Below, piece by piece: positions 34,262-45,157 of a stretch of 64,000 bases of DNA (positions are counted from its first letter, which is position 1; each line of letters starts with the position of its first letter). The stretch is from positions 3,596,001-3,660,000 of the forward strand of contig CP075492.1 of the NCBI GenBank assembly GCA_021613535.1, given 5' to 3'. This DNA is from Adineta vaga. Taxonomy: Eukaryota > Rotifera. Position numbers and translations under genes: made by a program. The notes beneath the pieces were generated by a model that saw only the letters and a list, made by a program, of their open reading frames with translations, ran no database searches and was not told the DNA's origin.

Positions 34262-37075
34262 TCATTCACTACGTCGAGCTGTGTTCCTCAATGTAAAGTA
34301 CAACTCTAACGATTCAAATATATCACATATATAGGTAAATTTCTTACCATTTCCGACTGCTGAACAGATGCATGTGTTTCCATTTCCACAAATGCCTCTA
34401 CCACGGTGACCACGATTCCGACACCATGCGTCACATGCACAACCACTACCTAGCACCGAAACAAAAGCGAGCGATGGTTTCATCAATGTTTCAGAATCGC
34501 TCGCTTCGTTTACCAATTTGTTCTTTGGTTGCCTTTTTGTCTGTGCAAATACAAGTATGTCCGTTGCCACATACTCCGAAGGGTAAGCCCCGATCACGAC
34601 ACCATTGAGCGTAGCCACAGGTTTTACCTTCCGTAAAATCTAAAGAAAATCGAATTACTTCACTGCTGAAAACTGCCGTCGCAAGATTGAGAATAAGGAA
34701 TGTATCTTACTGTTGTCAACAGATGCGGATGTTGTCGTTTCTACAAATACAGAATACATGTAATTGCTTTTAACATTAGGTGTTGAAACTGTCTCTTTCC
34801 TGCTTTCAATATACGGGTGAAATATATTGGTGTGTCACACAATTTTTAAAGTGAAATCACAACTTAGAGACATCATTCTTTCTTACTTTTATCGGTTGAT
34901 GAACACAAACATGTGTGTCCATCACCACAAACGCCTCCATCATGATGCCCACGCTTTCGACACCACGCATCACATGTACAACCGCCACCTAGAATCAAAA
35001 AAAGAAAGTGAATGTTTATTCCATGGCGCCTTCAGAACAGTTCGGTTTATTTACCAATTTGTTCTTTAGTTGCCTTTGTGTCTGTGCAAATACAAGTATG
35101 TCCGTTGCCACACACTCCGAAGGGTAAGCCCCGATCACGACACCATTGAGCGCAGCCACAGGTTTTACCTTCCGTAAAAACTAAAGAAAATCGAATTACT
35201 TCACTGCTGAAAACTGCCGTCGAAGGATTGAGAATAAGGAATGTATCTTACTGTTGTCAACAGATGCAGATGTTGTCGTTTCTACAAATACAAAATAATC
35301 ATTCTATAATAAGCTTAGAACCAGAAACAATAGCATGTTTCGTTTGAAGAGGATTTCCTTAGCTAATCTATGTATATTTCGAAGTAGTTTACTCTTTATG
35401 GCAATGCGCAAGATATGATCAAGAAATTCACAAAACTATTGAAATTTAGCTGACTTGAAATACAATATAGATATGGATAATTACAACAAAGATACTGTGT
35501 TTCTTAGTGATAAATTTCTGTATATTTCATAAATATATAATCTGATAAATGTTATAATATGGTTTCATTCTTTCATATTTTGCTCGAAAATCTTCGCAAT
35601 CTATAAGTGCTGAAAATATTATGACCTTTCTTCATCGTCGTAGTTTGTTTGGTGGTTGTAGTCAAAACCCGTGAGTTTTGATAAAGCATACGAATTTGTA
35701 TTTGATCCTAAAACAGACAAATACAACCATTGAATTCTTTTCAGATTAATAGACAGACTAAAAGAATTATGGAGTGAGGACTAGTTCTATTTCATGCTCT
35801 TTCAATTCATATGCAGTCTAAAGTCAAAGATATTGTTTAATTATATTTCAAAGTTAAATATAATGCTCTAATCGATGTCGAATTCTTACAACTTCGATAT
35901 TAAATCGTCGATTTTGATATTTGGAAAAGTCATAGGATCGATAGTATATATTCATCAAATTTGTTCTATGCGTTGAGAATAATCTTTTAAGAAATGTCTC
36001 TACAGGCAAATAGTGACTGGTTCATTGGCGAGTGCTAAAAATTTGGAAAAGTAAGGGTTTCATATGTCAAGAGATGAACGATTACACGATTTCATATACC
36101 CGTACAGACTTTACATATGAGGATAGTGTGTGAAACGAAGATGTACTTTACTTACTGGTGTCGGTAACATTTCCGATGGTTGCAACAGTTGATAAAATGG
36201 ATTCATAAGTGCCTTCGCTTCTTGATTGTTATGATTAAGTCCAAGACTGTGTCCGATTTCATGCGCGGCAACGAGACGAAAATTGATACCCACATCATCA
36301 TACCCTCAAAATCAAGTCGTGAAAAGATTAAAAACATAGTACTGTTTACTGTACTTACGCTTCTGTCCAATGTTCCTCCAGGTCCATCAAATGGAAATCC
36401 ATCTGCGTGATCACCATGCACAAAATCCAAATTGAAATCAGCTTTGGTATTTTCAGTTGCCTCACGGAAGGTTAATCCCGCGTGACTAGCCCAATCGTCA
36501 AATGCCTGTTGAATATATTTACGAGTTTTTTATTTGAGAAAGGGTCAACGATTGCCATTCAATTTCCACATAAGTGCTCGATTTTTTGGCCTTGAATAGA
36601 AAAGTTTTCTCGTAATTAAAATGAGATGACTATCGTCACTACTTCAACGCCATAGAAAGAAAAAAGAAAAGGCGTACCATAGTGCGTTTCTACTCGTAAA
36701 CGCTAGTGGATAATCGGGCAAACTGCATCGCGGCATTCTCATCAGTCTCTCTGTGGCTGCATCAAGTATCTTAGTCACTTTTAGATTAAAGTTGGTTTGA
36801 AAAGATTCAAGCATCGACGCCAAACTCGTCGAACACAATGGACCAGATCCGTTGCTTGGTTTCGAACCAGTAGGTCTGACACATGGATTATAGCCGAATT
36901 GAGTGAGATATTGGTAGACATTGATATTTGTCTTTGCAGCGAGAGTTTTCGTCTGAGAATTTCGCTGAAGTGGTTTTGCCTTCGCCTTGAACTTCGATGT
37001 AGGAAACTTAACTGGTTTGGTACTTAGGACGATGAGTATAAGAGCAGAAAGAGTAAGTAACGAAAAGAACTGCAT
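34262..37075 (-). CDS. Secreted matrix-metalloproteinase-like protein with four C-terminal defensin-like domains (catalytic core frame disrupted)
   Basis: Minus strand. Exon 1 (37075-36678) gives a signal peptide (MQFFSLLTLSALILIVLS), a propeptide with YQYLTQFGYNPC, and the cysteine switch MRMPRCSLPD (Cys117). Exon 2 (~36590-36355) gives AFDDWASHAGLTFREA and HADGFPFDGPGGTLDR. Exon 3 (36304-36156) gives NFRLVAAHEIGHSLGLNH (zinc HExxHxxGxxH) and the Met-turn ALMNPFY. Exon 4 (35707-35626) gives DQIQIRMLYQN and a Thr-rich linker. Exons 5-10 (35281-35252, 35180-35055, 34988-34887, 34740-34711, 34639-34514, 34449-34348) encode two linkers and four CS-alpha-beta domains such as CAQWCRDRGLPFGVCGNGHT. 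Exons 3-10 are open and in phase. Exon 2 has frame breaks at two A6 runs, and the usual LAHAFFP..HFDxDExW segment is missing. The gene either reads through to a stop at 34262 or splices at 34348. No hemopexin domain. Confidence 0.75.
34711..35281 (-). repeat. Tandem duplication unit within the defensin-like part (second copy 34348-34740)
   Basis: A unit of linker exon (ETTTSASVDN), defensin-like exon (126 bp) and defensin-like exon (~102 bp) is present twice: 35281-34887 and 34740-34348. Linker and first defensin exons and the ~70-bp intron between them (GTAAGATACATTCC.. to ..TTTTCTTTAG) are nearly identical between copies. The second exon of each unit has diverged more (CDAWCRKRGHHDGGVCGDGH against CDAWCRNRGHRGRGICGNGN). 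Confidence 0.8.
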
Positions 37076-39219
37076 GTTTCTTTTTAAAGCTGGCAATAAT
37101 GCGTAAAAATAGGAATTATTTATTTGTGATTTGAGCAACCTGTTATCTTTTTTCTTATTAAAGTAGAGAGAGAGAGGAAAGAATGAAAAGAGAAAGAAAC
37201 AACAACGAGGATTGAATAGAATGTCATCGATCCTATCAATTGATTAGACTATGAATGATGTACTACGGATTAATTTTCTTCTTTTCATAAGAGAAAGAAA
37301 AATATTGAATATATTTGTGTGCACCAAAGAAAACAACCTTGATTCGAACAAGTATTATGTATTAACAACGACGGGTTTTGTAATGGAAAAACGGTATTAC
37401 AATAGTATAAAAACAACTGTGTAATTATCAATAAAAAAACGAAAAGATTGACTTCAGTTGAAAATAAAACAGAACGTATAGAAGATGAATCGTGTCACAA
37501 GAGATTATGATATTTAAAGTATTTCATCACATTTAATTAAGAAATAAACTCGTCTATAGTCTTATATCAATGAGATACTGATAAGAAAATGTACACTAAT
37601 GTATCTTTTAGTTCTAGGTAGAATTCAGTAAAACTGAAAACAGTTCTAAAAGTTTTTATCAAAGTGAAGAATCTTTTCTTCACATAAATCTGTAAATAAG
37701 ACGGATTCGAATCGTTATACACATGGTATTGATATGTCAAAATATGTATTTGAATGATATTCGGTAGTTGATCTCGTAAGATCATTGACAATGTTATTTC
37801 TAAATATATTCTTCTATCATTTGTAATTGAATATCTTTCTAAAATTCGATTATAATCAAAAGGTGAATGATTTCTTTTAGAATTTATCGATATAATCAAT
37901 ACATCAAGAAAAAAGATCAAATCGTGTTCAACTCTATCCTTGTCTTCTTTCTTGCCACAGTGATCTGTCTGATCAAAATTGGTCATTCGATAAAAAGGAT
38001 GTTTTTATCTGAACATATTTTGATACAATCGAAGACTCTGTTGAAGAATATGAAATGTGCTTAGAACTATTATTAAAACATGAAAATTATCTTTATTTCG
38101 ATTTCCTTGTGAAGTTAAAATAATCGAAATAGATTGTAAATCAAAGTTGTTCATATTTATGGAATCAATGTCATTGAAATATAATCGAGTAAATTCATTC
38201 GTTTCAGATAAACTTTATGGAAAAACTTTCATCTAGACATACTTAATTGTTTTATGTCTTGTATTTATTGATTTTTGCGATGAAGATACACAATTATTAT
38301 TTGATGTACTAAGATAGAATATAGTGAAGATTATCATTTCTTCTTATGAATTTCATTTATTTTGAAAAGATATTGATAATACTCGATCTTTTATCGAATA
38401 AGATTCAAAATCACATTGCAAACCATTTGTATCATTTTATTTCGATATGAATCATTTTAACAATGAAAAGAAATTCATTATCTACTCGAATCTTCTAAAA
38501 CAAAATACAAATCAATCAAAATTTATTGAATTTATTCTATTTGATTTTTATTTAAATATTAATATTAATGAAATTGTTTATTGAAAAATCTTATTAATAG
38601 AATTTTTATGTCATTTATTTTATTTCAATAAGGAAAATATTTATTTTCATACGTTTCTACATAATTCAATAAAGATTTCTTTCATTCATATAGATACGAT
38701 TATTCACTGATACATTGTAAAATAATTCTTAAAGATTAACTTTTTCTATTCCAATAAAAACAGATTCTCATTACATTTAGATCTTTAATAAAATGATATC
38801 AATGATAAAGATACAAACTATTCAAGTGATGTCTGAAAAATTAACAGAATACAATCAATTATTTTTTCGATAATAGTTTTATGAATATTATTCATCATTT
38901 AGACATTTAATCTTCAAAACAGTTATTTATATATCCTCGATATACGATTTAACATACGGTCAAATTGATCATTTAATGATTCCGAAATGAACTCTTTATC
39001 TTATGTGATATATTAACAATCAATAAGGTACAAGAGAAGATTATAGATTAGATAAATATTTGAATAAATCAATACATAGATATTGTTGAACATCAATCAA
39101 CAAACATAACATAATTACTGATAGTGTTAGTCTTACTTTGATTTATCGTTTTTTAAAGAAACTAATAGTATAAGATGAAATATTCATTGATAATTTTATT
39201 TGATTGGATTTAGAAAGAA
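37076..39219. other. AT-rich intergenic, no gene seen
   Basis: Upstream region of the metalloprotease-defensin gene (a GA microsatellite at 37163-37180) and further AT-rich DNA. The 139-codon frame at 37567-37986 and its antisense show no family resemblance and are not supported. Confidence 0.45.
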
Positions 39220-39620
39220 ATAATATCTTTCTCAGAAGTGGCACAACGTTTAACAAAAGTTCTACGTCGAATCACAAGAAATAAACAATATTTCTTTTTC
39301 TATGGATTTGAATTTTAATCTATTGTATAAACAGATAGTTATTGAGTTAAATTTTTCAATGAAATACTATTAGTAATGAGGAAATACAATATTTAATTGG
39401 TATAATTCAAATACTAAATAAATCGAATCTGGAAGATAGGAGAATTGACGGGGTAGATGGAAAACAATTAGCAAATGCAGTACTACAAAATACAGGAAAT
39501 GTATCTGAATTCTTTATATTCTTGAAATCTTCTGTAGAATTAAATTGTAATATTTATATAGAAATGAATCATATTAAACCTATGAAAACAAACATTTCTA
39601 ATGTTGAATTTGAAGAGTAA
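39220..39620 (+). pseudogene. Unrecognised coding remnant
   Basis: Two open stretches look like former exons. Around 39222-39318 it reads IISFSEVAQRLTKVLRRITR. From 39357 to 39620 an 87-codon frame reads EEIQYLIGIIQILNKSNLED, GVDGKQLANAVLQNTGN and a final NISNVEFEE before TAA. Composition is protein-like rather than low-complexity, but there is no start codon and no family I recognise. Confidence 0.3.
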
Positions 39621-40622
39621 CAACATCATTGATGAAGAAGAACAATTTTCTATCAACGATTTTCAAATGAATTTTCATAAGAGACAAAAGAAAAATCTGC
39701 TATGTAATTGTTAATCATATGGAAATTATTTAGTGAAAATTCGTTATGAGTTGAATTGATTTTCAGTGAAATTATAATGAATAAAAGAAATTAATAAAGA
39801 ACACAAAGTATTGTTATTTAAATAATGTTGTTATCCTTTCATTATCACAAATATTTTTAGCGAAAGTTATTTGAAACATTTCTTTTTCATCGAAAATTGA
39901 AAAGAGAAAATTATATAAAGAATCTTAAGTAATGCATCCAACGTTTTAACTGAAAAATGGGCTTGTCAATATATGGAAATATTTAACGTATTCGAGAATT
40001 GATGAAAACAATTCCTGATAAAGATTTAAATCATTCTGAACTTGATTGAAGTACAACACTTCATTCAATATCTTATCATGGAATTCGATTCGTTTCTTCC
40101 ATTTCCATATAGAATGCCAGAGAATCCTCATTTGAGATCGACGCCTTCGTGACTGATTGATGTCTTGTAATTCGAAACTATTTATCATTCACTGTTCTCT
40201 AGCAAAAGAAACTCAAATTTAGTTCATTGATTTTCCAATCGAAGAAAAAATTATTTTTTATTTCTTTTTCTTCCTTGTTCAAAACAAATTTTTATTTCAT
40301 AATCGACTGTTGATTTATTTTATAAATATTCGAAACTTTTTTTCTCGGAAAATTAATGACTTTACAAATCAATTTACAAATTATCCTCGTTTTTTAATCA
40401 AAATTAATTTTTTCATCGCATCTCAAAGTTTTCAATTATTTTTCATCATTTTCACAGAAAATCCTTTGAATTCAAATCAATTTTGGATCATTTTTAACCG
40501 ATACTCGATCAAAACAAACAATTTCAATGATCAAACAAATTCATTTTTCTTTTTCAAAATCAAAATAAAATCAACAAAAGCGATTTTTATCAAATTTTTT
40601 CGCTTGAAGTGCAAAGTTCATT
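39621..40622. other. 3' flank of NHL copy E and spacer
   Basis: No supported gene. From about 40290 to 40622 the sequence is nearly identical to 47240-47575 downstream of copy F, so the 3' flank was co-duplicated with the genes. Confidence 0.6.
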
Positions 40623-42656
40623 TCAATGAATTTTATCAAATCGAACGATTCGATGATTAACACAATCTGAAACATAAAGATTTCCTTCAAAATCAAAGGA
40701 TAAACCAATGGGACGATTCAATTGATTTGATTCACTTCCTCTTCCGTTTCCACCAACAGCAATCGAACCTTCTTCATCTCCTTCACACCATCGCATTATT
40801 CGATGATTTTTCCAATCTGCCACATAGATCTGATTCCATTCATCAACAAACAATCCTACAGGTTGATTCAATTGATTGAGATTGTTTCCTTCACCATTTC
40901 CTCCAGCCACAACAACTCCTTCACGAGCATCTTTTCTCCATTTCATCACACGATGATTCAAACAATCTGAAACATAAAGAGATTGATCTTTATCAACAAA
41001 GATTCCTTGAGGACGACAGAGTGGATTTAATTGACTTCCTTCTCCATTTCCACCTGCAACTGATGTTCCTTCTTTCTTTTCATTAATGTTTTCTAACTTC
41101 CATTTTCTCACTTCATTCTTTTCCCAATCAGAAACATAAATAAATCCATGTTGATCCATTGTTAAACCAAAACAAGAAATATTTTGAATGAGAATTTGTT
41201 GTTGTTGATCTCGTGACCATTGCATCACTCGTCTGTTCTCTCCATCAGCAATGATGATTGAATGATTTTTTTGATCAACAATCACATCTAATGGATTATT
41301 CAATTGATCTATTCTCTCTCCATGTCCATTTCCACCTGCAATGATTTGTCCTTGTTTTCCATCACATTTCCATTTAACAATACGATGATTCGCAAGATCA
41401 GCAATAAAAATGGTTTTGTTTTCATCAACAAAGATTCCTTGAGGATAGGAGAGTTGATTTAATTGCCTTCCATGTCCATTTCCTCCCGCAACAATTATTC
41501 CATTTTGTTGAAATTTCGTTTCTAAACAAAGAAAAAAATCAATAAAAAAACTAAAATCTTTTCATTTTTCTCACAATTTAAATAACTTTCCAATATTTTT
41601 TGTTCATTTAGTGTTCTATAAAAGATTTGCATAACAATATGAATATGTAAGTGAACATTAACATATCTATTTTCTCTCTTTACTTAATTCTTCATTATCT
41701 TAAAAATGTCTAATTGAAGTAAAAGTCAGAAATGAAATGTTTATGATTGTAAATATGATAAAATAAAACAAAGAAGAAAAAGACATTTGATTATCTAAGA
41801 AACGAAATTGTGAAAAGAATGAAAGATTTATCTTAATTAAATTGATAAGGACAAATGTTAAAGGATTAGCAATTAGTTTTAAACATTGAATCAAACAAAA
41901 AAGACAAAATTAATCTTCTTAAAAAAGACGCTTCTCAGTTATTTATCTTCTATGATCACGCAGTATCGAAGTTTCTCTTAATCATTCGCATAAAGAACAT
42001 AAAACTACATTGTATTTGACGGTGTATTAATTTGACTTGTCTTTTTGTTTTTAATTAGAAAATTGAGATGTTGAGACATGGGTTTAAAATCAGTTTTTCA
42101 TTTCAATCAAACAAGAATTCAAAACTTTCGACTTACCCTTTCTTGAAATAACTGAAATTTCTTTAATATAACCTTGACGATGTTTTTGAATTGATATATT
42201 TGATGGGTTGTTCAGTTGTTCGCTCATTTTCCTAAGTTTCTCTTTTAAATCATTTAAATCAATCTCATTAAATTCATTTTCTCGTTGAATTTCTTTGATT
42301 TGTTTACTTAATTCGTTTAAGTTTTGTTCGGTGTCTTCAAAAGATGTTTTATAGTGTTCAACAACACTTTGTCGACATTTTTCAGCTGTTTGTTGAATAA
42401 TTTGAATTGAATTTGTTTCCCATTGATCAATTTGTTTGATCAATGAATGATTTATTGGATTTTGTTTTTGATCGTTTATCGTATGTCTAAATTGATCATA
42501 ATCATTGATAATCGAATGTAATTCCTCATTTAATACTTGATAATGTTCACTCCAGTCGGTTTGACAAAATTCCTTTAAACAACCTTTACAAAGAGTTGTA
42601 ATTTTTTTATATTTCAGACATTTGAAACATTGTGTTGTGTTGTTTGCCGTGGCCAT
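40623..42656 (-). CDS. B-box/coiled-coil/NHL protein, copy E
   Basis: Exon 1 (42656-42137) and exon 2 (41521-40623) join in phase 1 across a 615-bp GT-AG intron to give 472 residues. The zinc finger is CFKCLKYKKITTLCKGC..FCQTDWSEH, then the family coiled coil (NHSLIKQIDQWETNSIQIIQ; EQNLNELSKQIKEIQRENEF). Six NHL blades follow, ending HRIVRFDKIH. Blade 4 differs from siblings (LNPLCRPQGIFVDKDQSLYV in place of LNSPTFIFVGKDQ), as if exchanged with a blade-1 sequence. Upstream and downstream DNA is shared with copy F, making E and F the most recent duplicates here. The start is the ATG of MATANNTTQ. Confidence 0.8.
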
Positions 42657-43239
42657 TTGTTTTTAATTGAAGCTGGTAAAAGAATGATATATCTATCGAT
42701 ACATTTAAATATTCGAAGCAAACATGAGTCAAGGTAAACAAAAATATTTCGATTATGTTGGAAAAATCACCGACTGTAACAGAGTTCATAATATCAAATC
42801 AAGCAAATTAAAATGGATTGATTAAATTTTTTGTCAAATTAACAAAGTTTTGAAAATATTTGTTTTTTTGGACAAAAGAATAACTTTTTAAAGATATTGA
42901 ATAGATGTCACTAATGTTATAATGTGTATAAAACAACAGTATTCAGATTTCCTCTAAAATAAATTTCAGAAACCTGGAGAAACAAATAGACTGCTCAGAA
43001 AGAATAAGCAACGTTAGAGAATCCATCGAAATTTCTAAACCTATCCTTATGATACTATTCGACAGAACGAATACGACCAACAGAATAAACTTTCTGAATT
43101 TTCCTCGAAGAATACCAAAAATAATGTTTGTTTTTCGATGAGTGTCTAGTTTGTCGCTTTTTCCTCACAAATATACAGTTACATACCTAATTTCGGAATT
43201 CCGCACATCTCTCACTTTCATATATCAATTTCGTTTCAT
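42657..43239. other. Upstream region of NHL copy E
   Basis: No gene. The block around 42895-42940 (GAATAGATGTCACTAATGTT) recurs at 50050-50070 upstream of copy F and probably marks a shared promoter. Confidence 0.5.
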
Positions 43240-44140
43240 TTTAATTGATTTTTATTCTTGTTCGAATCATCATCAAAGCTTTCCCTGCTGAATTGATTAT
43301 GTCTGGAAAACGTTTTAAAACTTTATCTGGTTTTATAGCTAACGTATCACCACAGTTAAAGAATAGGAAAGAAAGAACATAGTTGCGAGGTGAAGGTATT
43401 GTCTTCAAACTGGAACAAACACTATGAAGAAAAGATGTTGTTTTTCTTTGAAAAAACAAAATTAACAAGTACTGTTTATGAAAATGTTCTTGAAGTATAT
43501 AATAAAAAAACAACAATTGGTGTTTCTGGGGTCTATCTAAAGATAAGGATGGTGAATTAAATTAAAATGAACAATGTGTTTTTTTAGAGAAATGATATAT
43601 CTTTATATCATTTGACTTACAATGAACTTTTAGAATTGTTTATACGCAGAACGTATACACCACAGAATTATCATGAAGAGAAAAGATCATTTATTATAAT
43701 ATATTGATCATGAAAATCTGTCGATTTGATACAGATAAACGATAGATTGTAATAAATAATTTTATTGAATTGCAGTCTTGATATTATATGATTTATGTAA
43801 GTATTCAACATTTTGATGTTGAGAATATTTATTAAATAAACGTGAAGAACGATTAATTTTCATGATTGTTATGGTATTGTAGGTACTTATCTCAGCTGTC
43901 GACAATTCAATCGCAGCTGATGATATGGTAACAATTTTTGGAGAAGTTCTGAAATTAAGTTTATTAATTAATATACGTAAAACTTTCTCTTCAGTATTTT
44001 CAACAAAATCTACAACTCGTCCTAAAACACCGTTTACTAAATCATCTACAACATCAATATTCTTTGCAAATAAATGCAATGCTTCTGCGAATTGTGTTCT
44101 TTTTTCTTTAATATTTAATATAATATATTCAAAATAGTCG
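43240..44140 (-). pseudogene. Unrecognised degenerate coding region
   Basis: On the minus strand, 44140-43762 is open and protein-like (EKRTQFAEALHLFAKNIDVV, GRVVDFVENTEEKVLRI, PKIVTISSAAIELSTAE). A second piece is at 43516-43241 (NCGDTLAIKPDKVLKRFPDI, INSAGKALMMIRTR). A spliced or decayed single gene is possible, but no start, splice set or family is recognised. Confidence 0.3.
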
Positions 44141-44341
44141 CATCATAATCATAACATAGATGTATAGATATTTGATGATGGAACTATGGACTACATTGAT
44201 AAAAATCTCCAATAGCTATTATACCAATGTTTCCGGAACAAGTTGTGTTTGATTGAATATCGATAATCTGTTCTAATCTAGCATGAATATGAGTGTGAAT
44301 AAAATTTTCATTCATACAATGAGTATTTATCTATTTTGAGT

Positions 44342-44890
44342 CTATCTTGTAAACGGAACAACAGTTCTTTGTGCTACTCTCCTCCAAAAATATCAATGCA
44401 CAAAGCTTTTGTTTTAATCGAAATAAAACAAACAAATTGGCACAAGGTAAGAGAATTGCGAGAATGTAAGCCAATACTCTGATAGTTTAGGTAATGATAA
44501 TTTCATCGAAAACAGAAACTTCAAATCATGATGTAATGATGGAAATAATATAAGGCAAGTCAAAAGTAAGGTAAATGATTGAAATTGGAAAAATGTAATT
44601 CATAACTGATTCAAAACAACTAAACCATTCGGGAGTTAAATTATAATGACAAGGAACATCACAAAAAAAGTATATGAAGGAGTCATACATACGTTCACAA
44701 GGACAAACAAAAATCAAATAAAAATATGGCGTTCGATGGATATCCAAAACATAAAATGATAAAATAAAAATAAATAACAAGGACTAGACAATAATTCAGC
44801 AGTTAATAAAATTCCAAATAAATACATTTGCCATTGAGAAGAAAAATTATCTTCCAATATACCGACATTATTTTCCCTTGATGTTCTAAG
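44342..44890 (-). pseudogene. GPCR pseudogene (internal deletions)
   Basis: Fragments match the intact receptor at 45158-46117. A TM1 block (YLFGILLTAELLSSPCYLFL) is followed by an abrupt jump to the WISIERH region in a shifted frame, then FVCPCERMYD, a TM5-like ESVMNYIFPISIIYLTFDLP that fuses TM5 to TM6, and a tail AQRTVVPFTR with stop, matching ARGTVVPFRR of the intact copy. TM2, most of TM3-4, the third cytoplasmic loop and part of TM7 are deleted. Confidence 0.7.
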
Positions 44891-45030
44891 AGAATAAAAT
44901 TATAAAATCTTTCAAAGCCCTCAAATATAATTATAATGATAGTTAAATATGATTATTTTTGATATTTTGATTAAAATAGATTTAAAAGAAAAGCGACATT
45001 ATATTAGTTTGATGAATTAACAACACGTTT

Positions 45031-45107
45031 TTGAGGATGTGGGTGGGTGACGGTGATAGTGCACCAAAAAATAAGTGATATTAGTCCACTTTCACCCTCA
45101 GCCTCAT
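45031..45107. repeat. G-rich/C-rich imperfect inverted tract
   Basis: TTGAGGATGTGGGTGGGTGA at 45031-45050 and TTTCACCCTCAGCCTCAT at 45090-45107 form imperfect inverted arms. It lies between the GPCR and its pseudogene. Confidence 0.45.
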
Positions 45108-45157
45108 CTATTTTAAGTAAATGAAATTACTGGGGTAAATATGACTCAATTTGAAAT

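Noticed and set aside
34372-34608. Plus-strand frames rich in His/Cys (also 34827-35069)
   Set aside because: Antisense to the defensin-like exons; the cysteine/histidine pattern is a reverse-complement shadow.
36203-36430. Minus-strand frame continuing GPGGTLDRS into VSTVNSTMFLIFSRLDFEGM
   Set aside because: It reads through the intron between metalloprotease exons 2 and 3 in the wrong frame for the HEIGHSLGLNH exon.
37567-37986. 139-codon minus-strand frame
   Set aside because: No recognisable motif and an opposing open frame on the other strand; it looks like chance openness in AT-rich DNA.
40310-40660. 116-codon plus-strand open frame
   Set aside because: It lies in the 3' flank of copy E and runs antisense into its last exon; the same frame appears at copy F because the flank is duplicated.
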